NCBI GenBank assembly: GCA_028564675.1
Contig: JAOVVO010000068.1
Span: 62,001 to 126,000 of the forward strand
Direction of reading: 5' to 3'
DNA: 64,000 nucleotides
From: Onchocerca lupi
Lineage: Eukaryota; Nematoda; Chromadorea; Rhabditida; Onchocercidae
The position numbers and the translations under genes were made by a program. Positions 12,338 to 24,530 of the stretch are shown in pieces. Below the pieces are notes generated by a model. It was not told where the DNA came from and did not search any database. It saw only the letters and a program-made list of their open reading frames with translations. Every line of letters starts with the position of its first letter. Positions within the stretch are counted from its first letter, which is position 1.

Positions 12338-15283
12338 TTAAATAGAATGATGCACTACTGCCTCATACTGTCTTAATTCCGTTAGATCTTTCATCGCTAT
12401 ATGACCATTTCTGTCGGATACCCAACGACCATTCATTCCTGGTATTCTACTGGTCGATTTGCCCCAGGTCATTCCGCGAAATAGTAACACTTCGTCGACT
12501 GGAAAACAAGAATTTATTTTCTTTCCTGTTTTGTCTGCTATCGTGCAGTTTTTTTAATCTTTTACAACAGTTTTCAAAAAGCTACATTATATTGTTCAAC
12601 TGATTCGAAAGAATTATTAGTCTACTCGAAATACGAAGTTTTCAGGTTCAGATTGCAAGAGATTACCGTCGGACCACATGGCATATACATGATCAGCTTC
12701 CCGATTCGGATCATTATTTAAATTCTCCAAAAATGCGGAATAGTTTTTTTGTTTACATTCGGAGTCTGGATATGCACAAATTAACTGCAAAAAGATGTTT
12801 TCGTTTAATTCATTTAAGATTGTACTGGTTATTTGAGAAATATTAGATTTATTGAATCTTGTATTTAACAGAAATATTACAAGGATTATGCCAATATAAC
12901 GAATCAGAATCATCTACTCTTCCTTTGATCTAAATTTGGTTGAAATTTTGCAATATCGACAGTACCGAATTTTTGAACCATTGCTTGTTACTTAGCAACT
13001 GAAGCTGACATGAGAATGGTGTAAATTTAAAAGTTGTTACGCAAAGCGCAGTTCATTTACAGCTTTCAATGCTCAATTTAAACAGCAATCTTATAGAAAT
13101 TTAAATAACAAATCAATCATTTCGTCAATCATCGCAAGATTGGACGACAATAATAAATTTACCTGATCTTCACATGTATATCCGGGATATAAACCATCCA
13201 AAGCATTGCACCAGGCTGGTATTGTTTGTGCTAATTGACAAACACAAAGACCATAATTGGCGCCAGAAATGCCCAAAAATGTATCAACTCGATGACCCAA
13301 AGGTTTCCCAAGAACGCAATTTCCATCAGTTGCTATCAGATTGCCACCTTTTAGAACTTTCCTGAGAAGATATCCTTAGATGAAATGATCTTATTTTAAA
13401 TTTTTGTTTACTGCTAAATCTTTAATACCAAAATAAAAGCCAGTTGACAGATTTGCCCTAAATTTTTTCTAATTTTTGCAAAATATTACTTCAAGTTTTG
13501 ATTAATCCTTAATTAATATTATTATTTCTTCAATTATGTTCGAACCACGTTTCCATTGGTTCTATTTGAAAATCTAGAATGAGTCAGTAATTTTATGAAA
13601 AAGAACAATCAATTTTTCCCTCTTTTATCTCTCGAAAATTATTTCTTTCCGTATTTAAACAATAATAAAATCGGTAAGCTACAAAAAACTGCTTTCACTA
13701 ACTCAAAAATTAAACATTGACGAAATTTAAAGTCATATACTGATCAATTTCAGGTGACGATATGATTACGTGTCGGACATGACATCGTTTTTCTGAACAA
13801 GTTTTTATACCATTTGTCAGACTATTTTTGAATTTACCACTTTATAGATAAATCATCGATGTTTGGGATCTATTTTTCAGTCTTATATCAAATTGCCAAA
13901 ATCTTTTACCCCGAATTCAAAATTTGCTTAAAAGAACTTCAAAATATAGAAAACTAAAATTAAAAAATATTTAAAGTTATGCTTAAAGTTGAAAAAATTG
14001 CGAATATAAGATATATCAAATTCTTAAATCCTTTGTAGATCATTCCTTAAATTAGCAAGAACACTTAATTTTATTTCGTAGTTTTGTCGCAAAAAAAAAT
14101 TCGCAAAGTATCACCTCATCAATGGTACAGCGAGAGAATGTGCAATGATATCAACCTTGGGCGCACCAGTATAATCCAATACAGCAGTCAGAAATTTTCT
14201 CAAATATATGAGATTTGAACAGGTGTGCATGGTACTATAAGTAGTTAAGATACTACCTCCTGACCAGGTATCACCCCAGGTTGTTGCATATAATTCAGCC
14301 GAAGTATAATTCTGCTCCAAGAAATATTGAATTGAACGTGACCATCCGGTTGCTAACGGTGGTTGAATATATAATGCTGCATCTGCATTACCGTGTACAA
14401 AAATCACGGGCTCACGTAATATCTGAAAACAACTTTGTTACTGTAATGGGTTACTGTAATTTCAAATCTGACCCATTTCTGAAGGTTATAAAATTGGGGA
14501 AATTTTTTATCTTTTTTTTTAAAGTAGCAAATAATTGAAGATTAAAGATGAGTTCTATTATTTTATTTCATATTATATATATTTGATCAGCTTTTTGAAA
14601 GGAATAAAAATTCACAAATTGTTTATCTCTAATATTATTTAATCTAGATTAACTAATAAACTGTATTCTTTAGAAAATGGTACATTCATGCAAAACAAAA
14701 TTCTTACTTTTTGATCTCTTTTCTTTCTACCACCAAAACTACCGCTTGGGCCAATATCTGGTCGATCAAAATTTAAAGTTTCATAGCCATTTGATACAAG
14801 CCAATTTTGAAAATCATCCGTAAGTGGTCCAGTTGGTCCACTTCTGCCACTTTGTCCTTTTACCAGTGAATATAAATGTAATATAAAAATCCAAATAAGC
14901 CTATAAAGTTCGAAATTCAGAATATCATTTCCATAAATAAAGGAGAAGTTTAACAGTTCTATCAGATACTACACTAATCAGTATTAATTATCATTAACAT
15001 GTAGATTATTTTTGATATTGCATTCTACTCCATAAGTCGAATCATTTTAAGAATCCATCTTTTGGAAATATGATTATTTCAATCTAATTAATGTATTCAA
15101 TTAATGAAGTCCATTTGAAATATAACTATTTTTTTTCGAACAATGCAACAAAAATTTTCTTAAAAATTTCTATTTCTCAAATCTTTTTGCTTTTCTTATT
15201 CAGTCTGCTTTCAATTAATTATCTTTAGTTAGGAAAAAAATTAAATGCAAAGGAAGCAACAAGATGGGGGAAAACTTACATAA
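12338..15283 (-). CDS. Secreted class 2 lipase (nematode lips-type)
   Basis: An extracellular lipase/esterase of the Lipase class 2 family that is expanded in nematodes. Exons on the minus strand: 5' exon ending with AT at 15281-15280, then 14900-14708, 14422-14115, 13361-13163, 12784-12667, 12498-12338. All junctions keep frame and give 326 aa. The ATG is formed by splicing: AT from exon 1 plus G from exon 2. A signal peptide MLIWIFILHLYSLVKG follows at once, which supports this start. Motifs: VIFVHGNADA (oxyanion strand), ELYATTWGD (family signature), VDIIAHSLAVPL with nucleophile Ser161, and FLGISGANYGLC. DVDEVLLF and NGHIAMKD are candidate regions for the acid and histidine. Conserved cysteines occur in CVCQ, WCNAL, YTCED and ICAYPDSEC. 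The elbow reads A-H-S-L-A rather than G-x-S-x-G. The first-exon upstream boundary is not determined. Confidence 0.88.
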
Positions 15284-15615
15284 GAGCGTTGATGCGATAG
15301 GATAGAGGTCGAATTAGAAATTTCTCAACTGAAAGTGAATTTTTCACTGATATAAAAGATATTGTGATTGACCGATAGACCGAGAAGATACTGCCCACGT
15401 ATGTTATTGTACGTTTATAAAACCGCCCTGAATAGATGAGTAGAGGAAGGATTGAAATGAATAAATTGAAGTTGTTGATTGTTGGATGTCCGGAATAATC
15501 CTTTCTCGTTTTTGCCTTTTTCCAATCTTTACGGGTAATTCATTCATTTATCCATACATCAAATTTGAGAAACAGTTCATAAAACACTGTCATTTGCTCT
15601 ATTACATTGCTTCTA

Positions 15616-15806
15616 TATCTTATTGTTACGATTTCTACTTCTGCGACCTTTCGATGATGGATTTTAGATTTTCCATGCTGATTCGTTATCATTCAAGTTT
15701 TTAGCGACAAAATTTCTATTGTCACGACTTCTACTTTTGCGACCTTTCGATAACGGTTTGAATTTCCCATGTTGATTCGTACCGATACAAGTACTAGCAA
15801 TAAAAT
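15616..15806. repeat. Diverged tandem duplication, about 95 bp x 2
   Basis: Copy one runs about 15616-15713 and copy two about 15714-15806. Shared blocks in order: TTGT(T/C)ACGA(T/C)TTCTACTT, TGCGACCTTTCGAT, CATG(C/T)TGATTCGT and AGC(G/A)A(C/T)AAAAT. It lies just upstream of the lipase first exon. No open frame spans it convincingly. Confidence 0.7.
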
Positions 15807-18800
15807 TCCTTTCCTTATCAATTCTATTTTATCAAATGATAACAATGAATTTCGCTTATTCGGAAAATCCATCAGCTTCTAAACTGCTTAAATAATGAAA
15901 AAAGAAATACTTCAATGATTCATTCATGTATCGTATCTTTAAGAAATACATCAAATTCCATTTCAACAAAGCATCTTAATCCTGTCGCACATTCATAAAT
16001 TAAGACTTAACTTTAGTGTTCATATAAAGTCAGGTTATGCTTGTATGTATCAATCATGATTGTACTGCTTTTCAAATAGTTTTGAAAAAAAAAAAAAGAC
16101 TTTATAATTTATTACTAATGGAAAAGAATCTGAGAAAGAAATTCCTCTAAATTTTTGTTCTATTATGTTCACTGCTCTATTACTTTTTAGCGAACAGTTG
16201 ATAAATTAGCATATATTTAAGCGCAGCAGTGAAATGAATCATCTGATAAACAAAATCTGTCATCAAATTATGGGACAGAATCAACAGCATTGTTAATTAA
16301 ATTAATGTTGATTATTGATACCTTCATTATTTTAGAATTCTAACTTAAATTTTCCATAAAGAAAAAAAAAATCATGCTGTGATCAAAAAATAATAGGGTC
16401 ATATAGTCACATGGTCACATGCTACTAATCAATTATATGAATAATAACAATAATTTCTAAGCAAAATCGATGATGTCAATTATTTGCAAATAATTGATGT
16501 TACCTGAATTGGGCTATTAATATTATATTAACATAATTGTATAAACTAATATCCAAGTACAAACTGGATACATAAATTGAAATTTATGCAATGTACATAA
16601 ACAAGATGTAAATATTAAAAACATTAAAAAAGGACAAATTAAAAAAAAAAAAAAAACAAGAGCTCTAGACTATTGCGAATTCGCAGATCTGATTTGTTCG
16701 CACATTAATTCATCTGATTTTCGTCGCAATATCATAAACAACGTCAGATTATACTGCAAGACATTCCCATATCACATCTCTCTTCCATGCTTAGAATTCA
16801 ACTGATTCATTTTTTTTTTCCATTATTTTTTCTTTGTTTTCAATTTTTTCATTTTCAGTTTTTTATTAATATTACCGACTGATATTTTTCCTTTTTTTTG
16901 GTTATAGAACAATGAACTGAAACAGGCAGCGAACAATTGACTATTTGGGAAAGATTGCACTTTCAATTGACCCGAAAAAAATCCATTTAAAAAGGAAAAT
17001 GATGAAGTCAAGTTTACAAAATCTTTAAAAAAAATTTCGCAGATTTGACCCCATAATCGAGATCTGCATTTTTTTCGAGCAATTAAATTTCGTATCTCTT
17101 AAATGACGTAATTTTGCATACTTCTCTGACCACATGTTTTGCCCCTCTCTTATTTATCGTATCCGAACGGACATGAATTTATACTGCCGAATGCTTTTCT
17201 GTATTCGTAATGCAGGTAGCAACAGAAATACTGACCGTAGTAATTCTTTTACCACCTGGAGAAGGTGAAATTAATGATCCTATTGATTTCTGAATTTTTT
17301 TAAACTTCCGATCTCCATGTACATATTTGCTTACAATATGACCAACTTCCTGTCGAGTTGTTTTAGAAGATCCTCAATATCGGAAGTGAAAAGCGCTGGA
17401 ACGTCTTAGTTCAATGGAGACATTGGTAAATGAAACACAATTAATTTTATGCATTCTTTAATTAATTTCTACAATTAATTTTACGAAGATTCGAATGCTA
17501 ATCATTATAAGCATTTTCAAGCTATGCTCAATATATCATTTTTCTATGCAATTATTAAATAAACAAAAGTTTACAAGACGATTTTTTTTCAACTCGCTTC
17601 CATTCTCTTCCTTGTTTTCAGTCATTTCTCTCCATTAAAAGTGCTGAAATCTGAAGATCTTCTGGCAAAGAAGCCCATCCACAGGTTGATTCTCCCGATT
17701 CATCTTATTAAATTCTGAATCCTGAGCCAACTATTCTTCTATTCTCTCACTCCTTCTTCCTCACTTTTTTCTCATTTCTAGTATACTTAAGCTCCAATCT
17801 CCCTCAATCTTTTCTTTGCCTCTTCTACAGAATTCTTTTATTTGAAGATCGACAATGATTGTGGAATCCTGCTCTCCTTAAAAGTGCCGAAAGTGTCCTT
17901 CTTTAAGATATTGGAAAAAGATTTAGCATTCCTACTTACAATTTTATTTTTGAGAATTTTAGAAAGCATTGTAAAATCAGGAAATTAATTTAAGAGGGAA
18001 AAAGAATATTACCTGCACAATTTTCATGCAAGTACTACTGCGCTTGTAAAAAGAATTACAAATCAGATTCTTTGACATGATCAAAATCAATACATTGAAT
18101 CTCGGGAGATTGAAATTTTTAAATCAATATTTTTTTCGAAAATAGCGAGATTCTTCACTATTTATAAAGAAATATTAAGGAAAAGCTTTTACAATGCTAT
18201 AGTAAAAGCGAAGTAAATTCATCAGCTGTTAAGGAAATAGTCCCATTATATTCGAACAAATATGGTCTATAGAAAATCCTTGAACAAGCAATGCTACTGC
18301 GATCAAATCATCTAATTTTTAATAAGAAAAGAAATTCTAAAACAGATCTAAAAATTCCAATCTCCGAGATTCAGTCAATTAATTTTAATCAGTTAGAGAT
18401 TAATTGGCATCATCTCAGATTAAGTTTCAGGTTCATCACATCTGTTTTATTTGTTTATTGTATGCTTCGGATGGATCTCGTGTTGCAATATTTCTAATGT
18501 TTTATTTGAAAAGAAGAGCATCAAAATGTAAATAACTTTAATTATCAGTTGGAAATTAGATCAAATGGCTTTGTAATCTCTGTTCTATGTTGAAGTGTAA
18601 GTCACGTGACAATAAAGACCACTCTCATGTACTAAGGCCTTTCTTGTAGACCAATGCCCTATCTCCAGAAGTTGGTTGGTTGAATATGTCAGGCTTAATT
18701 TGGTTTCTCTTTTCCTTTGGGTTATATTGTCGTCGTGAAAATTGTCCCTTTGATATGCTGAAATTATGTTGTTCATATTGTAATTGTTGTGTCCTTTGAT

Positions 18801-18900
18801 GCATCTACAAATTCATAATAAAGATTTAATTAACGAAGTTCGAAATTCATTTTCCAAGTGAGTGAGAGAAGAAAATTGAAGAAATCTGTGAGAACTGAAA
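15807..18900. other. Gene-poor region, no gene seen
   Basis: About 3 kb of AT-rich sequence with poly(A)/poly(T) runs. Small open frames at 16823-17011 (minus) and 18291-18497 (plus) show no family similarity or splice support. It holds an inverted repeat pair around 18.1 and 18.35 kb, noted separately. I cannot support a gene here. Confidence 0.45.
18093..18379. repeat. Inverted repeat pair
   Basis: The arm at about 18093-18124 (TTGAATCTCGGGAGATTG then AAATTTTT) is the near reverse complement of about 18342-18379 (AAAAATTCCAATCTCCGAGA then TTCAGTCAA). Weaker matching continues outward on both sides. The spacer is about 220 bp. It may be a remnant of a palindromic non-autonomous element; no target-site duplication was identified. 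Confidence 0.45.
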
Positions 18901-19089
18901 AGCAAAATTCACCCTTGCAATTTTGTTACATCAGGAAGAAATGTCGACAAGATATTGGGGGCTGAGTCGGTGACGGAAGACAGAGACAGAAAAAAGAAAA
19001 AGGCAGGTAAGTCACTTATTTGGGTAAAAGAAAGATGATGTGAAGTGAAGATACTCCAACCAGAAGCATGAGAAGGAAGGATAAGAAGT

Positions 19090-21720
19090 TCGTGTTCTAT
19101 CTTATCAGAATGAATTTGAATAAACTTGAGTCACAAGTTAAATTGGTATTGGAAAAGGCAGAAAGAAAGTATTTGTGCAAAAAAAAAAAAAAAAAAAAAA
19201 TAACAAAAGAAGTAAGGAAAGCAAGTAGATATCATTAGAAAGAAAAAGAGTGCTCATGAATGAATATCTAAAAATAATTGAAAGTGCGTTTGAAAAGGAA
19301 TGGAAAAAAGTATTACAGTCTGTTAAAAACATAGATGAAAATTATGAAATCGATTTATATGAATCTATTTGGGAACAAAAGAATGCTTGTTTAGCAGCTG
19401 TTGCAAAATGCATTCATTATGTTTGAACCTTTCTAATTGAAAAAATAGACCGGATTCATCCATTGTGTGAGGAAGAATCAAGAAACGAAAGATTAAACGT
19501 AAAATCAAGCGTAAGAAAAAACGAAGGAAAAATCTTAACTGAATTAATTGAGAAATCGGCAACGACCAGCAAACCTCCAAAAATAAAGATTGTGGAATTC
19601 GATGGAAATCCAAAACTTTTGGATCACCAACGAGTGGTGGTTTCCGTTCATTTAAAATTTTCTTATTACTCCCTTTTCTATTTTATTAATGATTTTATCA
19701 TTAAATTTGCTTTATTGATGCAATATTTTTAATTGTCATGTATGATCTCTCATTATTAAATTTTTCTAATAACAAACGGTCTAATTACATAAATTTGAGA
19801 CTCGAATGTGCCACGAAACAATTTCCCCTTCAACTTGTTGGTGCCACGAACTGAGGACATGGCTGACAGTTTAGTTGTCAACACAGAAGTGGCAAAAACA
19901 GAAGTTGGAACACATCATTGAGAAAGTCAAAAGATTGGACTTAAAGCCTTCGACGAACGGTTATCAAACAACGAAGTCTCCAAACAATACGAAGCAAGAA
20001 GAAAAATCTCAACCAGAAAATCAAATTCCTTGAGTTATACACTGGCATGATCGAATCGACCAACGAAAAATGGCTGGAATTCATCCAGAAAGTTATGCAG
20101 CCGCAGAAGAAGGAAGAGGAAGTAAAGTAGGCTGTAGGGGAAAGAGGGTTTCTGTTTGATTAATTGTTTGGGATTCTGGAGTCGTTGAATTGGAGATCTT
20201 TTTGCTGCTGCGACTTGACTATGTCAACAATAGCTTTTATTAGGTTTACACGATATTAGAAACAAGATCGCAACTTACAACAAAAACTAATGTGAAAAAA
20301 AATGAAACTATATGCGAGTAATATAAATAATACCAATAGTGGTCCTTTGACGAATGATTGTGCTTCGTTGAGTTTGCTTGATATTGGCCAGGAACGTTTT
20401 GCCACTGATGTAGGAGAGTCTGTTGCCGACGGTAATTCTCTTGTTGCTGATGGATTGATGGTGTCGACACTTGTAGATACTGAATCGCCACTAGCCTTGT
20501 TGCACTGATGATAGGAGTATTCCAAGATTGATGCCGCCGCTGCTGGTGATTTGTTCATGCACTGATCCTGCTGTCCAGAAAGTTCCGCTTTTGTATGGTC
20601 ATCCTTGATAGGGGGGGAGGTTATACACTAATCATATAAAAGGGATTGATATGGATAAGACTAAAGAATGGGAGATAACTAATGCTTAAGACATTTAAAC
20701 AAAGAAAAAGAATTTGGTTCCTACATTATTACAATTGACATGATTGCGGCCATTGGCAACTCTTTGGACAAAGGGCATGACATTAATCCTTACAAAATTA
20801 CAGATATTAGCATGTTTTACAACCAATTACAGCATATTTTACAACCATTTGCAACATGTTATACAACCATTTAAGCAATTTTACAACCACTTACAGCATA
20901 TTTTCCAGCCATTTACAACTCTTAAACGAAGCACATGAGCATTAGTAGATGATTAGATGAGGAGAACAAAGAGCTTTTGTGCGCAATGAGATTACAAATT
21001 TTTGTTATAAACAATATTTGAAATCTGTCAGCATTTCGGTTTATGCGGTTTACTGACATATGCAACGGTCATCAACAAAAAAAGTATTTTAACCTTATTA
21101 AATAATGGTGAAGAAACGGTTTTGGCTCTAAAATTATACCAAAATGATATTGAGGCAATATTTCACGAATTAAGTAGAGCTCAAATAAAACTACCAGATC
21201 CACAACAACAAGCACCTCATATAGCTCAAGAAATCGTAAACCTGTCTCAATTACCACTACCACTACCAATATTCACTGGCTTCCCTAGGTTATGGAGACA
21301 ATTTTTGAGTGGCTTTGAGGCTGCAGTCCACACACATCGGATTCCAGTCATTCAAAAGCTGAATTATTTACTCTGCTGTTCCGAGGGGAAGCTTTGTTAA
21401 CTGCCAGAGGCTACGACATCGCTCCCGAAAATTATGAAGCCATAAAAGACATTCTAATCAATAAATTCGGAAAATCGCCTACCATCTAGAAATAATACCT
21501 CTACAATGAATTAGAATCTACTAAGGAATGGAAGACCACGGCTGAAACCACAGAACGGGTACTTCGACAGCTGGAAGTCCTAGGTGAGAATCTAGAAAAT
21601 TCTAGCCTTGAAAACATGATCGAGACAAGACTGCCGAATTGGATCATAGATGAAGTATACCAACAAAAGGAGGAACAGCAGATATTGTCGGAATAACCGG
21701 AGAAAAGGTGATTCATATTA
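19090..21720 (+). mobile_element. Decayed BEL/Pao-type retroelement, gag region
   Basis: Disconnected coding fragments of a retroelement polyprotein. The clearest is at 21122-21720, where a Pao gag/DUF1759-like segment is readable: PIFTGFPRLWRQF, then FEAAVHTHRIP and IQKLNYLL, interrupted by a frameshift near 21390 and then by stop codons near 21487 and after 21690. Later pieces (RGYDIAPENYEAI, ERVLRQLEVLGENL, VYQQKEE) belong to the same domain. Weaker fragments occur at about 19110-19430 and 19463-19630 (PKIKIVEFDGNPKLLDHQ), and a charged stretch at about 19990-20120. No protease, reverse transcriptase or integrase motifs and no LTRs were recognised, so the copy is incomplete and non-functional. 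Family assignment rests on the gag-like segment only. Confidence 0.65.
20811..20918. repeat. 22-bp imperfect tandem repeat, 5 copies
   Basis: Five successive units of 22, 22, 22, 20 and 22 bp share the pattern CAT(A/G)TTTTACAACCATTTAC with a two-base end. It lies inside the decayed retroelement region, upstream of the gag-like segment. The open frame crossing it (20744-20938) is a by-product of the repeat. Confidence 0.8.
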
Positions 21721-22189
21721 GTGTAATTAAAGTAATTCTATCTTTTCCTTGCTCATTTTATTTCGTAAGAAGCTAAATGTAATGTTAGTTAAAACTGTTG
21801 AGAAACCAGGTAATTAATTACAACGTTGTAAGGACTAAAGTTCAAATGTAATCTCGAATCTATTTAAAGCTCATATTCTAAATTTAATTGGTTTTGTCTC
21901 AACTTTTTTTTGCAAATGTAATAATGACCTCCAATGCGGAGTTTAACTACTCAGTCTAAAGACCAAACTCATCAACTGCAGCAAATGATGCAATCATCAA
22001 AGTCGGCGCCCGCTTGATTGATGAGACCTCATCTTGGAACTGGAACCCTTGGAACTTCGAACTATTGCTGTTGCTGAGTCAATCTTTATCATTTATTTGT
22101 GAATTGGAGTGTTTTGATGTTTGCTCTCAGTTTGAAACTACGTCGCCCCACTTCACCTTTAGTATTTCTTGCTCAAAGATGTCAAATAC

Positions 22190-24530
22190 AACTCCATGTT
22201 CTGCAATCAGGCAATTACAATCACTTTGCATTCCTGTAAAACCAGCTGATAATTATAGTTTGAGCTCACATGTTCTCATCGACACTATGACTGGAGTATA
22301 TCCTTATTACAAGACTATGGAATTTAATGAAGAAAGGAATGTGTTGCGCCGCCGGAAAAATTAAACTGCCTCAACTTGAAAAACCGCCAGAGCCATCAAA
22401 AACTTTGCTTACCGAATATGCCGCCGAATCAACGCGTTTCCTATCTAAAATCAGGAAATACAATTCGTGTTTCCAAATGACGTCATTCGGTGCAGAAATC
22501 ATAACATAATTTATGCTAACTTTTAAAGTGAAAGGACAAATCCATCATAAAGCCGGCTCTTCGCTTCCGTTACCAGATGATCAACATAAATTTCTACGAA
22601 TGTATTTCATCGGTGATAGTAATGATGAATTGACTGCAAGCTGCGGAATTCATACCGAAATAGAAAGATCCATCCTTTCCCAATTGCAACAGCTTCTTCA
22701 CGAAAAAAACAATTTAGTGCGTTTGTTCAAAATAGCAATTGACATAATGCCATTTGATATACACAAGATTGTTATTCATGCCAACGAAACGCCCGCTAGA
22801 GAACTCTGAGAAGATTCAATACTGCAACTATAGATGAAGTGGTCCAACTCGGAGATATTGTTCTTCACATGAGAAACAATCAAATGACAAAAATTACAGA
22901 AACTCATGGATGCTGCGATACTCTGCAATATCCAATCATCTTTTGAGATGGTGCCGATGGATCTCATTTCTACGTTAAGATGACAAATTCATTCAGGACG
23001 ATGAAACAAATAAGAAATGCAGCGTAATGAACTATTATTCATACCGATTAATGATTCGAAAAATTAAGAAAATTACATTTTGAAATGCCGTCAGTTGTTT
23101 TACCAATATATCATAGATATATATTTAAAAATCGAAACAGAACGTTTGATATTCATTCGTTTGAATCAGACCACGCTTCGCTTTCAAGAATACATTCAGT
23201 AAGATGCAGTTGTAAATGACGTAATACATTTAACATTGGAGGACTAACGATTTTGCCATCTTCATATGCAGGCAGTCCACATCATATGCAGGAGTACACT
23301 CATGCAGTTGCGTATATTCGTCACTACAGGCTCCAAACCTATTCATTACATTCACATGCAATCCAGCTTAGGATTTCATACAAAATCTCTTACTTCCTCG
23401 GCAATCGCCGATGGATAAGCATGATATTACAGCACGTGTTTTCAAAGAGAAGCTGAAATCGCTGACAGATTTCATGGTAAAAATGAAGTATTTGGGTCCG
23501 TGCGCTGCTGGATGTACTCAGTGGAATGACAAAAGACAGGATTGCCACACACAAACACATATGTTAATCTAGCTTTATGACAAAATCACTTCAAACGAAA
23601 TCGACAGTGTAATATGCGTTGAAATACCCGATCCGATGTCGATAAGGATTTGTATGAAGTTGTGACGAAGAATATGACACATGGACCTTGCGGTATTCAC
23701 CAAGCATGATAGATGGAAAATGCTGTAAGCGATATCCTCGAGCATTAGTATTCGACACAGTTACAGGAAACGATTTATATCCTTTATACAGCAGATCAGC
23801 AGAAGATGGCGGTATATCAGCAACCATACACATATGGTATGGTGACATCGAAGTAGATAACCGGTGGGTTATTCTATATTCACCTTTGCTATTAAAAGCA
23901 TACAAAGCGCACGTAAACGTGGAATACTCTTGGAATACTCTAACTCCGTTAAATCGATCAAATACATTTAATTACGTGAATAAAGGCAGCGACATGGCAG
24001 TTTTTAGCGTACAGCCAGAAAGAAGTGATAAGAATGCGGTATTACATATCGATGATATCGCACAATATCAGGCGGAAAATACATAAGCAGCAATGAAGCA
24101 GTATGGCGAATTCCTTCATTTCCCATACATGAAGTCCAGCTGTTGTTCACTTAGCAGTACATCTAGAATATGAACAACGCATTTATTTCACAGCTACAAA
24201 TATGCAACAAATAGCCTAAATCCACCTATAACGTTAGTTGCTTTCTTCACATGATGTCAAAATGACGCATTTGTGAAAACACCATCATATTCAGAAGTGC
24301 CTAAGCATTACACATGGAATGCGAAAAGAAAATCATTTGAAAAGAAAATTACGAACTGAAAGAACAAGTTGACAGACAACCTGGCATATTCAAAGGAACT
24401 ATGATAGGCAGATTGTATACCATGCATTCTAATCAAGATGAATGCTTCTTCCTTCGAATTTTGTTAGTAAATGTGCCCGGTCTAATCTCCTTCCAGCAAT
24501 TAAAATAAGCGTGGTTAATAGATTCAGTCC
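22190..24530 (+). mobile_element. Decayed Helitron, N-terminal Rep-region relic
   Basis: Plus-strand fragments of a Helitron transposase (Rep/helicase), broken by many stops and frameshifts. Segments in order: CCAAGKIKLPQLEKPPEP and SKIRKYNSCFQMTSFGAE at 22327-22509; KVKGQIHHKAGSSLPLPDDQ and FIGDSNDE at 22513-22690; NNLVRLFKIAIDIMPFD to 22809. A damaged stretch follows to about 23460. SMIDGKCCKRYPRALVFDT, ITATIHI-like and DNRWVILYSPLLL segments and YVNKGSDMAVF lie at about 23650-24086, and remnants of the following part run to about 24510. These match the Helitron_like_N region and the conserved block after it. I saw no intact Rep catalytic region or SF1 helicase and no defined TC/CTRR ends. 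The strong protein match means the family call is fairly safe, but the copy is dead. Confidence 0.82.

Noticed and set aside
20246..20558. Overlapping open frames of 68-100 aa on both strands
   Set aside because: No family features, no splice support, and they lie in the decayed retroelement region.
22014..22364. Separate 116-aa gene before the Helitron
   Set aside because: Its 3' part overlaps the Helitron CCAAGKIKLP segment in another frame, and the rest has no family features; best seen as element leader or decayed sequence.
23591..23905. 104-aa minus-strand open frame
   Set aside because: It is antisense to the Helitron relic, whose plus strand gives clear family motifs over the same bases.
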